In this document: piece by piece, positions 22,758-31,788 of the stretch
How positions within the stretch are numbered: position 1 is the first letter of the stretch
How the letters are laid out: each line of letters opens with the position of its first letter
Source of the DNA: Streptomyces sp. MBT65
Lineage (GTDB): Bacteria; Actinomycetota; Actinomycetes; Streptomycetales; Streptomycetaceae
Direction of reading: 5' to 3'
DNA length: 39,282 nt
NCBI RefSeq assembly: GCF_016612545.1
Contig: NZ_JAENRY010000160.1
Location: 1 to 39,282, forward strand
The notes under the pieces: generated by a model
Told to the model about the DNA's origin: nothing
Database searches by the model: none
The model's input: only the letters and a program-made list of their open reading frames with translations
Position numbers and translations under genes: made by a program

Positions 22758-24148
22758 CCCTTCGGCTTCAGTACCGACCGCAGCACCACATACAGCACCG
22801 CGCTCAGCACGAACCCCACGATCGGCGTGCTGTCGCCGAAGGACGGCCAGTGCTTCGGGACGTAGCCGTGGTAGTCCTCCTGGTTGGAGAAGAGGGGGAC
22901 CGAGACCGCTACGCCGATCAACAGGGCTGCCAGGCCCGGCCAGTTGGTGAAGGTCGGGTCGGTCAGGCGAGGGGCCAGGTCTTCGGTGGGTGTGCGGGAC
23001 TGGAACCAGCGTTCCACCAGGACCACGCCGAGCCACGGGGCCACCCAGTACGCGATGACGAGCAGGAACGCCTCGTACGCCGAACCCGCGTCGGACAGTG
23101 ACGCCCACGCCGCCGCCGTACCGGCCACGCCCGACACCACCACCAGGACGCTGCGGTTGAGCCACGCGGGGAGCTTCAGGCCCAGCGCGGTGAGGGAGAT
23201 CGCTCCGGAGTAGACGTTCAGGGCGTTCGCCGAGATCGCGCCCAGGATGATCGCGATCAGCACCAAGTCGGCGAGCCAGGACGGGAGATGGCCGGTGAAG
23301 GCCGCCGTGGGCGTTGCGTCCTTGGGCGCCAGCAATGTTGCCGAGGCCGCGCCCATCACTGCCACGAACGTCACCGACACGAACAGGCCGACCGCCGGGT
23401 ACAGGACCGTCCTGAACTTGTTCGCCGTACGCGGGAGATAGCGCGCGTAGTCCGTGGCGTACGGGTTCCAGCCCGCCGCGTAGCCCCAGGCCGCGCTGAA
23501 GGCCAGGAGGAAGCCGCCGATGCCGCCGCCCGTGCCTCCTCCGCCCAGGTGCGCGTCCTTGAAGGTCCACACACCGGCCAGCAGGAAGATCACCGCCAGC
23601 GCCGGGAACGCGTACTTCTCGAAGGTGTGCACGAAGTTGTGGCCGATGAAGCCGATGAGGATCTCGGCCACGACCACGAGCAGCAGGGACGGGAGGGGGC
23701 GCAGTCCGGTGAGCGTGTTGAGCGCGAACGCCGCGCTCACGCTGTTCACCGCGAACCAACCGACGCCCGCCACAAGGCCGTTGGCCGCCGACGGGATGAT
23801 GTTGCCGCGGAAGCCGAAGGAGAAGCGGCCGATCACCATCTGCGGGACGCCGAAGCGCGGGCCGTCCAGGGAGAGGTAGCCCTGCGTGATCGCGCCGAGG
23901 GCCGTGCCCAGGACGATCGCCGCGGTCGCCTGCCAGAAGCTCAGGCCGAAGAAGAGAACCGCGATCACGCCGATGTAGACGGTCGCGAACTCGATGTTCG
24001 GGGAGGCCCAGGTCCAGAGGAGCTGGAGCGGGCTGCCGTGCCGTTCGGCATCGGGGATGGGCTCGGCACCGGCCGTCTCTACGGCGATGACCTTGTCACC
24101 GTATTCGGGGGCGAGGGTGCCGGTCGGTTCGGCGGGAGCAGTCGTCAT
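22727..24148 (-). CDS. NCS1-family nucleobase (purine/cytosine) permease
   Basis: A 473-residue integral membrane transporter with about 12 helices, of the nucleobase:cation symporter 1 family (CodB-like). Visible signatures are NIEFATVYIGVIAVLFFGLS in the first helix, GPRFGVPQMVIGRFSFGFRGN after the second, and a NPYATDYARYLP segment mid-protein. Likely imports cytosine, purines or hydantoin-like compounds with H+ or Na+. The ATG at 24148 opens MTTAPAEP; no strong Shine-Dalgarno is seen. It lies about 6 kb from the deaminase and PucR genes and is a candidate supplier of their substrate. Its 3' end overlaps the SDR gene. Confidence 0.93.
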   Translation of the reverse strand: MTTAPAEPTGTLAPEYGDKVIAVETAGAEPIPDAERHGSPLQLLWTWASPNIEFATVYIGVIAVLFFGLSFWQATAAIVLGTALGAITQGYLSLDGPRFGVPQMVIGRFSFGFRGNIIPSAANGLVAGVGWFAVNSVSAAFALNTLTGLRPLPSLLLVVVAEILIGFIGHNFVHTFEKYAFPALAVIFLLAGVWTFKDAHLGGGGTGGGIGGFLLAFSAAWGYAAGWNPYATDYARYLPRTANKFRTVLYPAVGLFVSVTFVAVMGAASATLLAPKDATPTAAFTGHLPSWLADLVLIAIILGAISANALNVYSGAISLTALGLKLPAWLNRSVLVVVSGVAGTAAAWASLSDAGSAYEAFLLVIAYWVAPWLGVVLVERWFQSRTPTEDLAPRLTDPTFTNWPGLAALLIGVAVSVPLFSNQEDYHGYVPKHWPSFGDSTPIVGFVLSAVLYVVLRSVLKPKGQRTQPPVRV

Positions 24149-24265
24149 GCGAGGTAAGTGTCCGGTTCCTGCCGGTCCGGGCCCAGAGGCGCATTGTCCG
24201 CATCGGGGCGCCCGGCGGCGTACAACCTGCACGTATCCCTCGGGACCACGGCTCCTCCCGCGGGA

Positions 24266-24568
24266 CTACTGCTCCGTCTTCGGGTCCGGCTTGGGGTCGT
24301 CCTTGTTCAGGGACTTCAGGAACTCGGGGTTGTCGTCCGGCGCGATCCACCGGCCCTGCGCGCCCTGCGCCCCGGCCGGCTCGCGCCGCGCCCTGCCCGC
24401 GATCAGCCAGGCGATCGGGCCCACCAGCACCTCGCCGAAGAGCAGGATGACGAACACCCACGCCAGCTTCGGCATGCCCCGTACGTCCTCCTCGGGCGTG
24501 TTCAGACAGTCCACGAAGGCGTAGATCCACAGAGCCAGTACCAGCAGGAACGGCAGATACCTGAGCAT
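24266..24568 (-). CDS. Small PLDc_N-type membrane protein
   Basis: A 100-residue protein with two membrane helices (about residues 5-20 and 35-57: LPFLLVLALWIYAFVDCL and LAWVFVILLFGEVLVGPIAW) and a charged hydrophilic tail. The pattern, including WIYAFVDCL and the GPIAWLI segment, is that of the phospholipase D-nuclease N-terminal (PLDc_N) family of small membrane proteins; no nuclease domain is attached. Upstream AGGAGA lies about 10 bases before the ATG. Function unknown. It is divergent from the menaquinone UbiD-like gene, 76 bases away. Confidence 0.85.
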   Translation of the reverse strand: MLRYLPFLLVLALWIYAFVDCLNTPEEDVRGMPKLAWVFVILLFGEVLVGPIAWLIAGRARREPAGAQGAQGRWIAPDDNPEFLKSLNKDDPKPDPKTEQ

Positions 24569-24644
24569 GGCGGCGAGATTCTCCTGAGTGGTGTGGCGGC
24601 CCCGGTGACGGGGTCAGGTTAGCGGGTGGCAGATACTTGGACAC

Positions 24645-26096
24645 ATGGCTTACGACGATCTTCGCTCCCTGCTCAGGGCACTGGAGCGCGAGGGAGACCT
24701 CAAGCGCATCAAGGCCGAGGTGGACCCCTATCTGGAGGTCGGGGAGATCGTCGACCGGGTCCAGAAGGCCGGTGGGCCCGCGCTTCTCTTCGAGAAGGTG
24801 AAGGGGTCCGCGATGCCCCTCGCCATGAACGTCTTCGGGACCGACCGGCGGCTGCTGAAGGCCCTCGGGCTGAAGTCGTACGGCGATATCTCCGACAAGA
24901 TCGGCGGGTTGCTGCGGCCCGAGCTGCCGCAGGGGTTCGTGGGGGTGCGGGACGCCTTCGGGAAGCTGGGGTCGATGACCCACGTACCGCCGAAGAAGGT
25001 CAAGGACGCGCCCGTGCAGGAGGTCGTCCTCGAGGGGGACGATGTCGATCTCGACGCCCTGCCCGCTCTCTTCACCTGGCCTCAGGACGGTGGGTCCTTC
25101 TTCAACCTCGGGCTCACGCACACCAAGGACCCGGAGAGCGGTATCCGCAATCTCGGGCTCTATCGGCTCCAGCGGCACGACAAGCGCACCATCGGCATGC
25201 ACTGGCAGATCCACAAGGACAGCCGGAACCACTACCAGGTCGCGGCGCGGCGCGGAGAGCGGCTGCCGGTCGCGATCGCCTTCGGGTGTCCGCCCGCCGT
25301 GACGTACGCCTCCACCGCGCCCCTTCCCGGTGACATCGACGAGTACCTGTTCGCCGGGTTCATCGCGGGCAAGCGGATCGAGATGGTCGACTGCAAGACC
25401 GTGCCGTTGCAGGTGCCGGCGCAGGCCGAGGTCGTCATCGAGGGGTGGCTGGAACCCGGCGAGATGCTGCCGGAGGGGCCGTTCGGGGACCACACCGGGT
25501 TCTACACCCCGCAGGAACCCTTCCCCGCGCTGACCATCGACTGCGTCACGATGCGGAAGCGGCCGTTGCTTCAGTCGATCGTCGTAGGGCGGCCTCCGAC
25601 GGAGGACGGACCGCTGGGACGGGCGACCGAGCGGTTCTTCCTGCCGCTGCTGAAGATCATCGTGCCGGACATCGTGGACTACCACCTGCCCGAAGCGGGC
25701 GGATTCCACAACTGCGCGATCGTCTCCATCGACAAGAAGTACCCGAAGCACGCCCAGAAGGTGATGCACGCGGTCTGGGGTGCGCACATGATGTCCCTGA
25801 CCAAGCTGATCGTGGTCGTCGACGCCGACTGCGACGTCCACGATCTGCACGAGGTCGCGTGGCGGGCGCTGGGCAACACGGACTACGCCCGGGACCTGTC
25901 GGTCGTGGAAGGACCCGTCGATCATCTCGACCATGCCTCCTACCAGCAGTTCTGGGGTGGCAAGGCGGGGATCGACGCGACGAGGAAGTGGCCCGAGGAG
26001 GGCTACACGCGGGACGGCGGCTGGCCGGAGATGGTGCTGTCCGACCCGGAGACGGCGGCGAAGGTCGACCGCCGGTGGAAGGAGTACGGCCTGTGA
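24645..26096 (+). CDS. mqnL: UbiD-like menaquinone biosynthesis decarboxylase
   Basis: A 483-residue prenylated-FMN-dependent decarboxylase of the UbiD family. Active-site segments are visible: RNLGLYRLQRHDKRTIGMHW, DSRNHYQVA, and MLPEGPFGDHTGFYTP with the catalytic glutamate. In streptomycetes, which make menaquinone through futalosine, the UbiD-like protein is assigned (as MqnL) to decarboxylation of the prenylated 6-naphthoate ring. Its cofactor is made by the UbiX-like protein encoded downstream. The UbiA-like gene overlaps its stop (GTGA). From memory this matches SCO4490; that link was not searched. Confidence 0.9.
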   Translation: MAYDDLRSLLRALEREGDLKRIKAEVDPYLEVGEIVDRVQKAGGPALLFEKVKGSAMPLAMNVFGTDRRLLKALGLKSYGDISDKIGGLLRPELPQGFVGVRDAFGKLGSMTHVPPKKVKDAPVQEVVLEGDDVDLDALPALFTWPQDGGSFFNLGLTHTKDPESGIRNLGLYRLQRHDKRTIGMHWQIHKDSRNHYQVAARRGERLPVAIAFGCPPAVTYASTAPLPGDIDEYLFAGFIAGKRIEMVDCKTVPLQVPAQAEVVIEGWLEPGEMLPEGPFGDHTGFYTPQEPFPALTIDCVTMRKRPLLQSIVVGRPPTEDGPLGRATERFFLPLLKIIVPDIVDYHLPEAGGFHNCAIVSIDKKYPKHAQKVMHAVWGAHMMSLTKLIVVVDADCDVHDLHEVAWRALGNTDYARDLSVVEGPVDHLDHASYQQFWGGKAGIDATRKWPEEGYTRDGGWPEMVLSDPETAAKVDRRWKEYGL

Positions 26097-26995
26097 GCAG
26101 CGCGTCAGCCGCGATCCCGCAGCCGGGGCGCACCAAGGCGTTCCTACGCCTCGTCATGATCGAGCACTCCGTCTTCGCCCTGCCCTTCGCCTACATCGCC
26201 GCGCTGACCGCGATGTTCCGGCTGGACGGGAACATCCACTGGGGGCGGCTGCTGCTGGTCACCATCTGCATGGTGGGGCTGCGCACGTTCGCGATGGCGG
26301 TGAACCGGATCATCGACCGGGAGATCGACGCCCGTAACCCGCGCACCGCGCACCGCGAGCTGGTCACCGGTGCGATGACGGTCAAGCACGCGTGGACGGG
26401 CGCGCTCGTCGCGCTGGTCGTCTTCCTCGGCTCGGCCGCGCTCCTGAACCCCCTCTGCCTGGCCCTGGCCCCCATCGCGGTGATCCCGATGGTGGTCTAT
26501 CCCTACGGCAAGCGGTTCACGAACTTCCCGCAGGCCATCCTCGGTCTCGCCCAGGCGATGGGGCCGATCGGCGGCTGGCTGGCGATCACCGGCGAGTGGT
26601 CCTGGGACGCGGTGATCCTCGGCCTCGCCGTCGGCATCTGGATCGGCGGTTTCGACCTGATCTACGCCTGCCAGGACATCGAGACCGACCGTGAGATCGG
26701 CGTCATGTCGGTCCCGGCGCGCTTCGGCATCCCGGCGTCCATCTGGGGCGCGCGGATCTGCCACGCGATCACGACCGCCCTCCTCGCCTGGTACGGAGCG
26801 GCCACCGGCGCGGGCGCGTTCTTCTGGTTCGGCCTGCTGATCGTCGCGGGCGCGTTCGTGTACGAGCACTCGATCGTCCGGCCGCATGATCTTTCGCGGC
26901 TGAACAGGGCGTTCTTCAGCGTCAACGGGTTCATCGGGATCGCGTTGTTCGTGTGCGCGCTGCTGGATCTGCTGGTGCGGGGGCTGACGGTCTGA
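26093..26995 (+). CDS. mqnP: UbiA-like prenyltransferase for menaquinone biosynthesis
   Basis: A 300-residue membrane prenyltransferase with eight or nine helices. The two aspartate-rich motifs that bind the diphosphate through Mg2+ are present: NRIIDREIDARNPRT at about residue 70, and YACQDIETDREIGVMSVP at about 200. It attaches the polyprenyl chain to the naphthoate ring in the futalosine pathway. The GTG start overlaps the mqnL stop by 4 bases, so the pair is translationally coupled. Only about 50 bases separate it from the convergent rhomboid gene. Confidence 0.92.
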   Translation: MSSASAAIPQPGRTKAFLRLVMIEHSVFALPFAYIAALTAMFRLDGNIHWGRLLLVTICMVGLRTFAMAVNRIIDREIDARNPRTAHRELVTGAMTVKHAWTGALVALVVFLGSAALLNPLCLALAPIAVIPMVVYPYGKRFTNFPQAILGLAQAMGPIGGWLAITGEWSWDAVILGLAVGIWIGGFDLIYACQDIETDREIGVMSVPARFGIPASIWGARICHAITTALLAWYGAATGAGAFFWFGLLIVAGAFVYEHSIVRPHDLSRLNRAFFSVNGFIGIALFVCALLDLLVRGLTV

Positions 26996-27048
26996 GCGGG
27001 GGCTGAGCGCGGGGCGCGTCGCGCGCACGCCAGTCGGTGCGGGGCTCC

Positions 27049-27660
27049 TTACGCGCTCAGCGCGCCGCGCTGCTCAACGGGAGTGCGCCGCCGGAACACG
27101 AAGGTCGCCCCCACCCCCGCCACCAGCCCGATCAGATGCCCCTGCCAGCTGACCCCCGACTGGGTCGGGGCCAGGCCGAGCAGGATCGACGTGCCCCAGA
27201 CCGCGCCGACGAGCAGGCCGACAGCGATGCCGAGCGGGCGGCGTTCGACGAAGCCGGTGATCAGGAGGAAGCCGAAGAGGCCGAAGATCAAGCCCGACGC
27301 ACCCGCCGTGTTGGTGTGGGCCGGGGATATCAGCCACACGCCCAGACCGTCCGCGACGATGATCAGCGCGCTGACGGCCACGAAGCGGCGGATACCGCCC
27401 AGCGCCGCCAGGAAACCGAACACCAGCAGCGGGACGCTGTTCGCGGCGACATGCGCGAAGCCGAAATGGATGAACGCGGCCGGGATGATGTCGATCAGCT
27501 CGGACGGCACGCGCGGGACGATTCCGAAGCTGTCGAGGGCATGGCCGCTCACCACGTCCACCACTTCGAGCAGCCACAACAGCCCGACCCAGCCCACCAT
27601 CAGCTTGGCCGCGGCCTTCGCACGGTCGCCCTGCGACCACTCCGACTCCGTACCGGACAT
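27049..27660 (-). CDS. Rhomboid-family intramembrane serine protease
   Basis: A 203-residue, six-helix membrane protein. The catalytic serine is in the GASGLIFG motif (about residue 128). The catalytic histidine is in WQGHLIGLVAG of the last helix. HFGFAHVAANSVPLLVFG supplies the conserved H..N segment of helix 2. The ATG at 27660 has a G-rich ribosome binding site 5' of it. Rhomboids cleave membrane helices of other proteins; the substrate is unknown. It lies on the opposite strand between the menaquinone UbiA- and UbiX-like genes and is divergent from the latter. Confidence 0.9.
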   Translation of the reverse strand: MSGTESEWSQGDRAKAAAKLMVGWVGLLWLLEVVDVVSGHALDSFGIVPRVPSELIDIIPAAFIHFGFAHVAANSVPLLVFGFLAALGGIRRFVAVSALIIVADGLGVWLISPAHTNTAGASGLIFGLFGFLLITGFVERRPLGIAVGLLVGAVWGTSILLGLAPTQSGVSWQGHLIGLVAGVGATFVFRRRTPVEQRGALSA

Positions 27661-27762
27661 GGCACCCCCCACGGTCCACTCGCGGTCCACTCGTCCCCAC
27701 AGAAGAACGCCCCGGCACCCTTGCCCGGTTCCCGCCCCGCGACGCCAGCTAGGCTCGGTGTC

Positions 27763-28452
27763 GTGAACCCAGTCAAGCCAGGAGAGACGCGGCGTACGCC
27801 TTGGATCGTAGGGGTGTCCGGCGCTTCCGGCACCCCATACGCGGCTGCCGTGCTGCGCGCGCTCCTCGACGCCGGCGAGAGCGTCGACCTCGTGGTGTCC
27901 CGCGCGTCCCGGCTCACGCTCCTGGACGAGACGGGGATCTCGTTCCGGGACGCCCACTGGCAGGACGACCTGCGCGAATGGCTGGCCCGCGGCGCCGACG
28001 GCAAGCCCGGCACCTTCCATCCCGCCCTCGACACCGACGCCGTACGGCACTGGAGCGCGGGCGACCTCGCGGCGGGCCCGTCCTCGGGGTCGTACCCCTC
28101 GAAGGGAATGATCGTCGTGCCCGCGTCGACCGCGTGTGTCGCGGGGGTCGCCCTCGGGCTGAGCAAGGACCTGTTGCAGCGGGCGGCGAGCGTGACCCTC
28201 AAGGAGCGCCGGCCCCTGGTGGTCGCCGTACGCGAGACGCCGTTGAACGGGCAGACGCTGCGGCACCTCGTGACCCTGGACGACCTGGGTGCCGCCGTGG
28301 TGCCGGCCTCACCCGGGTTCTACGCCGGAGCCACCCACATCCAGGACCTGGTGGACTTCGTCGCCGGGCGGGTCCTGGACTCGGCGGGCGTCGCGCACGG
28401 TCTGTACCGGCGGTGGACGGGCGACCTCGGGGGCTCCCGCACCGTCAACTGA
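27763..28452 (+). CDS. mqnM: UbiX-like flavin prenyltransferase
   Basis: A 229-residue flavoprotein that makes prenylated FMN, the cofactor for UbiD-type decarboxylases. GVSGASGTPYAAAVLRALL begins the flavodoxin-like fold. PASTACVAGVALGLSKDLLQ and KERRPLVVAVRETPLN are family signatures. It is slightly longer than many UbiX proteins because of an insert at about residues 65-100. The GTG at 27763 was chosen; Shine-Dalgarno support is weak. The matching UbiD-like gene lies 1.7 kb upstream. In the futalosine pathway it is called MqnM. Confidence 0.9.
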   Translation: MNPVKPGETRRTPWIVGVSGASGTPYAAAVLRALLDAGESVDLVVSRASRLTLLDETGISFRDAHWQDDLREWLARGADGKPGTFHPALDTDAVRHWSAGDLAAGPSSGSYPSKGMIVVPASTACVAGVALGLSKDLLQRAASVTLKERRPLVVAVRETPLNGQTLRHLVTLDDLGAAVVPASPGFYAGATHIQDLVDFVAGRVLDSAGVAHGLYRRWTGDLGGSRTVN

Positions 28453-28459
28453 CGTACGG

Positions 28460-28490
28460 CATCGGCACATTCAGCTTCATCGGCACATTC
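28460..28490. repeat. 13-bp direct repeat upstream of the Lrp/AsnC gene
   Basis: CATCGGCACATTC at 28460-28472 and again at 28478-28490, an 18-bp period, fills most of the 70-base gap between the UbiX-like gene and the regulator. It could be a binding site for the Lrp-type protein encoded 33 bases downstream, or a chance duplication. Confidence 0.45.
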
Positions 28491-28522
28491 GTCATCGTCA
28501 TCACCGGAAGGCAATCGATCGC

Positions 28523-28978
28523 ATGGACGCGGTGGACAGGCAGCTCATCCAGGCCCTGAGAGAGAACGGCCGGGCCTCCTACGCGGAGCTGGGGCGCCTC
28601 GTCGGCCTGTCGGGACCCAGTGTCACCGACCGCATCAACCGGCTGGAGGCGGCCGGTGTCATCACCGGCTACCGCGCGACCGTCGACTCGGCCTCCCTCG
28701 GCCTCGGCGTCATCGCCCTGATCGGCATCTCGCTCTCCGACGCCGCCGACCACGAGGACGTGGCGCGCCGGATGAAGGACCTCAGCGAGATCGAGGACTG
28801 CTGGTTCATCGCGGGCGAGGACTCGTTCATGCTCAAGGTGCGGGCACCGGACGTGGACGGGCTGGAGAAGACCATCCGGCGGCTGTCCGGGACCAAGGGC
28901 GTCTCCCGTACCCGTACGACCATCGTGCTCTCCACGAAGTGGGAGAACCGGGTCGGAGAGCTGCCCGAAGAGTCGTAG
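28523..28978 (+). CDS. Lrp/AsnC-family transcriptional regulator
   Basis: A 151-residue regulator with an N-terminal helix-turn-helix (residues about 4-50: DRQLIQALRENGRASYAELG, then LSGPSVTDRINRLEAAGVIT) and a C-terminal RAM effector-binding domain (residues about 65-140). GGAAGG lies about 11 bases before the ATG. It sits between the UbiX-like gene and the aminofutalosine synthase gene, all in one direction. It may therefore tune menaquinone synthesis to amino-acid or aromatic precursor supply. That role is inference. Confidence 0.92.
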   Translation: MDAVDRQLIQALRENGRASYAELGRLVGLSGPSVTDRINRLEAAGVITGYRATVDSASLGLGVIALIGISLSDAADHEDVARRMKDLSEIEDCWFIAGEDSFMLKVRAPDVDGLEKTIRRLSGTKGVSRTRTTIVLSTKWENRVGELPEES

Positions 28979-29013
28979 GCGTACGGTTGACCGAGTCTGT
29001 CTTAGGAAGAGGT

Positions 29014-30183
29014 ATGGGCATGGATGTCGGGCTCAAGCGCGAGCTGGAGCAGAAGGTCCGCTCCGGTGAGCGGCTGTCCCGCGAGGACGGCGTCGCGCTG
29101 TACGAGTCGGACGACCTGGCCTGGCTGGGCGGGCTGGCGCACGAGGTGCGGACGCGGAAGAACGGCGATGTCGTCCACTTCAACGTCAACCGCCACCTCA
29201 ACATGACCAACGTGTGCACCGCGTCCTGCGCGTACTGCTCGTTCCAGCGCAAGCCGGGCGAGAAGGATGCATACACGATGCGCATCGAGGAGGCCGTCCG
29301 CCTCGCGAAGACGATGGAGGGCGAGAACCTCACCGAGCTGCACATCGTCAACGGCCTCCACCCGAACCTCCCGTGGCGCTACTACCCGCGCTCCCTGAGC
29401 GAGCTGAAGAAGGCCCTCCCGAACGTCTCGCTGAAGGCCTTCACGGCGACGGAGATCCATCACTTCGAGACCATCTCCGGGCTGAGTGCGAGTGAGATCC
29501 TCGACGAGTTGATCGACGCGGGCCTCGAATCCCTCACCGGCGGCGGCGCGGAGATCTTCGACTGGGAGGTCCGCCAGCACATCGTGGACCACCGCACGCA
29601 CTGGGAGGACTGGTCGCGCATCCACCGGCTGGCGCACGAGAAGGGTCTGAAGACCCCGTGCACCATGCTCTACGGCCATATCGAGGAGCCGCGTCACCGC
29701 GTGGACCACGTGCTGCGGCTGCGTGAACTCCAGGACGAGACCGGCGGTTTCCAGGTCTTCATCCCGCTGCGCTATCAGCACGACTTCGTGGACATGAAGG
29801 ACGGCAAGGTCCGCAACCGGCTCCAGGCGCGGACGCAGATGGCGACGGGTGCGGAGGCTCTCAAGACCTTCGCGGTCTCCCGGCTCCTGTTCGACAACGT
29901 CCCGCACGTCAAGGTCTTCTGGGTCATGCACGGCGTCCAGACCGCCCAACTCGCCCTCCAGCACGGCGCGGACGACATGGACGGCTCGGTCGTCGAGTAC
30001 AAGATCACGCACGACGCCGACAACTACGGCACCCCGAACAAGCTCACCCGCGACGACCTCCTCGACCTGATCCGCGACGCCGGTTTCCAGCCGGTCGAGC
30101 GGAACACGCGCTACGAGATCATCCGCGAGTACGACGGCCCGGACCCGGCGCGGCGCGAGTCCCCGCAGCCGATGCGGGTGTGA
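29014..30183 (+). CDS. mqnE: Aminofutalosine synthase (radical SAM)
   Basis: A 389-residue radical SAM enzyme that joins SAM and 3-[(1-carboxyvinyl)oxy]benzoate to make 6-amino-6-deoxyfutalosine, an early step of futalosine-type menaquinone synthesis. The [4Fe-4S] motif CxxxCxxC is seen in VCTASCAYCSFQR at about residue 68. ELHIVNGLHPNLPW and TPCTMLYGHIEEPRHRV are typical of MqnE/MqnC proteins. The order mqnL-mqnP-mqnM-regulator-mqnE supports the assignment to MqnE rather than MqnC. Two ATGs compete: 29014 (AGGA 6 bases upstream) and 29020 (GAGG 7 bases upstream); I use the first. Confidence 0.93.
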   Translation: MGMDVGLKRELEQKVRSGERLSREDGVALYESDDLAWLGGLAHEVRTRKNGDVVHFNVNRHLNMTNVCTASCAYCSFQRKPGEKDAYTMRIEEAVRLAKTMEGENLTELHIVNGLHPNLPWRYYPRSLSELKKALPNVSLKAFTATEIHHFETISGLSASEILDELIDAGLESLTGGGAEIFDWEVRQHIVDHRTHWEDWSRIHRLAHEKGLKTPCTMLYGHIEEPRHRVDHVLRLRELQDETGGFQVFIPLRYQHDFVDMKDGKVRNRLQARTQMATGAEALKTFAVSRLLFDNVPHVKVFWVMHGVQTAQLALQHGADDMDGSVVEYKITHDADNYGTPNKLTRDDLLDLIRDAGFQPVERNTRYEIIREYDGPDPARRESPQPMRV

Positions 30184-30198
30184 ACACGGTTTTCCGAC

Positions 30199-30723
30199 AT
30201 GACGCTGACTTTTGAACTGGACCCCGCGATATCCCCTGCCCTGCGCGAGGAGATCCTCACGCTGTGGGCGGACGTCTCGAACGCGGGCGGCTCGGTCGGG
30301 TTCGTCGCACCGGTGACGGTGGACGAGATACGGCCCGAGCTGGTGAAGCACTTCGTCGCGATGGCGGAGGGGCGGACCCGGCTGCTGGTCGGCCGGGACG
30401 AGACGGGCACGGTCGCCGCGACCGTGTTCCTCGCGTTCAACACCCACCGGCTGATGCTGCACTGGCTGTGGCTGTACACGGTGATGGTCCACCCCCGCCA
30501 CCAGGGCAAGGGCTACGGGCGGGACCTGCTGGCCGCCGCCGAGACCGCCGCCCGCGGCCTCGACGGCGTCGAAGCCATCCGCCTCACCTGCCGGGGCGGG
30601 CACGGCCTTGAGCGGTTCTACGGCTCCTGCGGCTACAAGGAGGTCGGCCGGGTGCCCGGCGCGATCCGGGTGGCGCCGGGGGACGACCGGGACGACATCT
30701 TCATGCTGCTGCCACTGCTGTGA
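30199..30723 (+). CDS. GNAT-family N-acetyltransferase
   Basis: A 174-residue acetyltransferase of the GNAT fold. The acetyl-CoA-binding motif is clear in VMVHPRHQGKGYGRDLLAAA (Q/RxxGxG/A pattern, about residues 97-115), followed by ERFYGSCGYKEVGRVPGA at the C-terminal end of the domain. The acceptor is unknown; such genes often modify small molecules or protein N-termini. It follows mqnE by 15 bases and may be co-transcribed with it, though no functional link to menaquinone is evident. Confidence 0.9.
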   Translation: MTLTFELDPAISPALREEILTLWADVSNAGGSVGFVAPVTVDEIRPELVKHFVAMAEGRTRLLVGRDETGTVAATVFLAFNTHRLMLHWLWLYTVMVHPRHQGKGYGRDLLAAAETAARGLDGVEAIRLTCRGGHGLERFYGSCGYKEVGRVPGAIRVAPGDDRDDIFMLLPLL

Positions 30724-30798
30724 CCCCCTTGCAAGATCCGTGCGGCACCGTGCTTCACTGATGGATGCCCTTGTCCCGAATCGGAAGAGTGGATTGAG

Positions 30799-31098
30799 AT
30801 GTTCCGCTACACACTGTGGCGCCTCGGGGTCTTCGCGGGCTGCCTCGGAGTCGTCTGGGGCCTCGTCTACCTCGGCGTCTTCCCGCGCGGCTTCGGTGAG
30901 TCCAACGGCATGTGGATCGTGCTGCTGGCGCTGGTGATCTCGGCGCCGATCAGCTTCGTGGTGCTGCGCGGGGTGCGGGACCGGGCCTCCGTGCAGATCG
31001 TCGAGCGGGTCGACCGGATGAAGGCGAACCTGGACGCCAACCGCAGCCAGGAGGACGAGACGGCGGACGCCGTCGGTCCACAGGGTCAGACTTCCTGA
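30799..31098 (+). CDS. DUF4229-type small membrane protein
   Basis: A 99-residue protein with two membrane helices (about residues 8-27 and 38-57: VFAGCLGVVWGLVYLGVF and GMWIVLLALVISAPISFVVL) and a charged cytoplasmic tail (ERVDRMKANLDANRSQEDE). The layout matches the DUF4229 family of actinobacteria, whose function is unknown. From memory it often neighbours the futalosine menaquinone genes, which fits here. GGAAGAG precedes the ATG. Confidence 0.8.
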   Translation: MFRYTLWRLGVFAGCLGVVWGLVYLGVFPRGFGESNGMWIVLLALVISAPISFVVLRGVRDRASVQIVERVDRMKANLDANRSQEDETADAVGPQGQTS

Positions 31099-31125
31099 CG
31101 CCTGGGGCGAACTACCCTTGCCCCC

Positions 31126-31788
31126 ATGGGTGCCCTGAAGACCAAGCGGATGCCGCGTGCGGTCCGTGAGCAGCAGATGCTCGACGCCGCCGTGCAGACC
31201 TTCGGGCAGCGCGGTTACATGGCCGCGTCGATGGACGAGATCGCCGAACTCGCGGGCGTGTCCAAGCCGTTGGTGTATCTCTACCTGAACTCGAAGGAAG
31301 ACCTGTTCACCGCGTGCATCCGGCGTGAGGGCCAGGCGCTCACCGAGTCCGTACGGGCCGGCGTGGACACCGGGTCGGCGGCCGACCGGCAACTCTGGGA
31401 CGGGCTGCGGGCGTTCTTCTCGCACACCGCGCAACACCCGGACGGCTGGGCCGTGTTGCACCTCCAGGCCCGCACCCACGGCGAGCCCTTCGCGGCCGAG
31501 GTGGCGGCGATGCGCGCCGAACTCGTCGCGTTCGTCACCCAGTTGATCGCGGTCGCCGCCCGCGAGGCCCACCGCGACCCCGACCTCGCCGACCGTGAGG
31601 TGTCCGGCCTGGCCGAGGCCCTGGTAGGCGCCGCCGAGTCCCTGGCGGCCTGGTCCAACGCGACCGAGGGCATCACCGCCAAGCAGGCGGCGGCCACCCT
31701 GATGAACTTCGCGTGGGCGGGTCTTGGCGGCCTGATGGAGGGCCGCCCCTGGACACCACCGGGCACGGCCGACGCCGAGCGCTCATGA
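31126..31788 (+). CDS. TetR-family transcriptional regulator (lipid-type context)
   Basis: A 220-residue regulator. The DNA-binding domain lies at about residues 10-60 (EQQMLDAAVQTFGQRGYMAA, then LAGVSKPLVYLYLNSKEDLF). The ligand-binding half is helical. Its stop overlaps the convergent MaoC hydratase gene by 6 bases. A double palindrome of TetR-operator type lies upstream of that hydratase gene and faces the acyl-CoA ligase gene. A local role in controlling fatty-acid genes is therefore plausible but unproven. No similar palindrome is seen before its own start. Confidence 0.92.
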   Translation: MGALKTKRMPRAVREQQMLDAAVQTFGQRGYMAASMDEIAELAGVSKPLVYLYLNSKEDLFTACIRREGQALTESVRAGVDTGSAADRQLWDGLRAFFSHTAQHPDGWAVLHLQARTHGEPFAAEVAAMRAELVAFVTQLIAVAAREAHRDPDLADREVSGLAEALVGAAESLAAWSNATEGITAKQAAATLMNFAWAGLGGLMEGRPWTPPGTADAERS

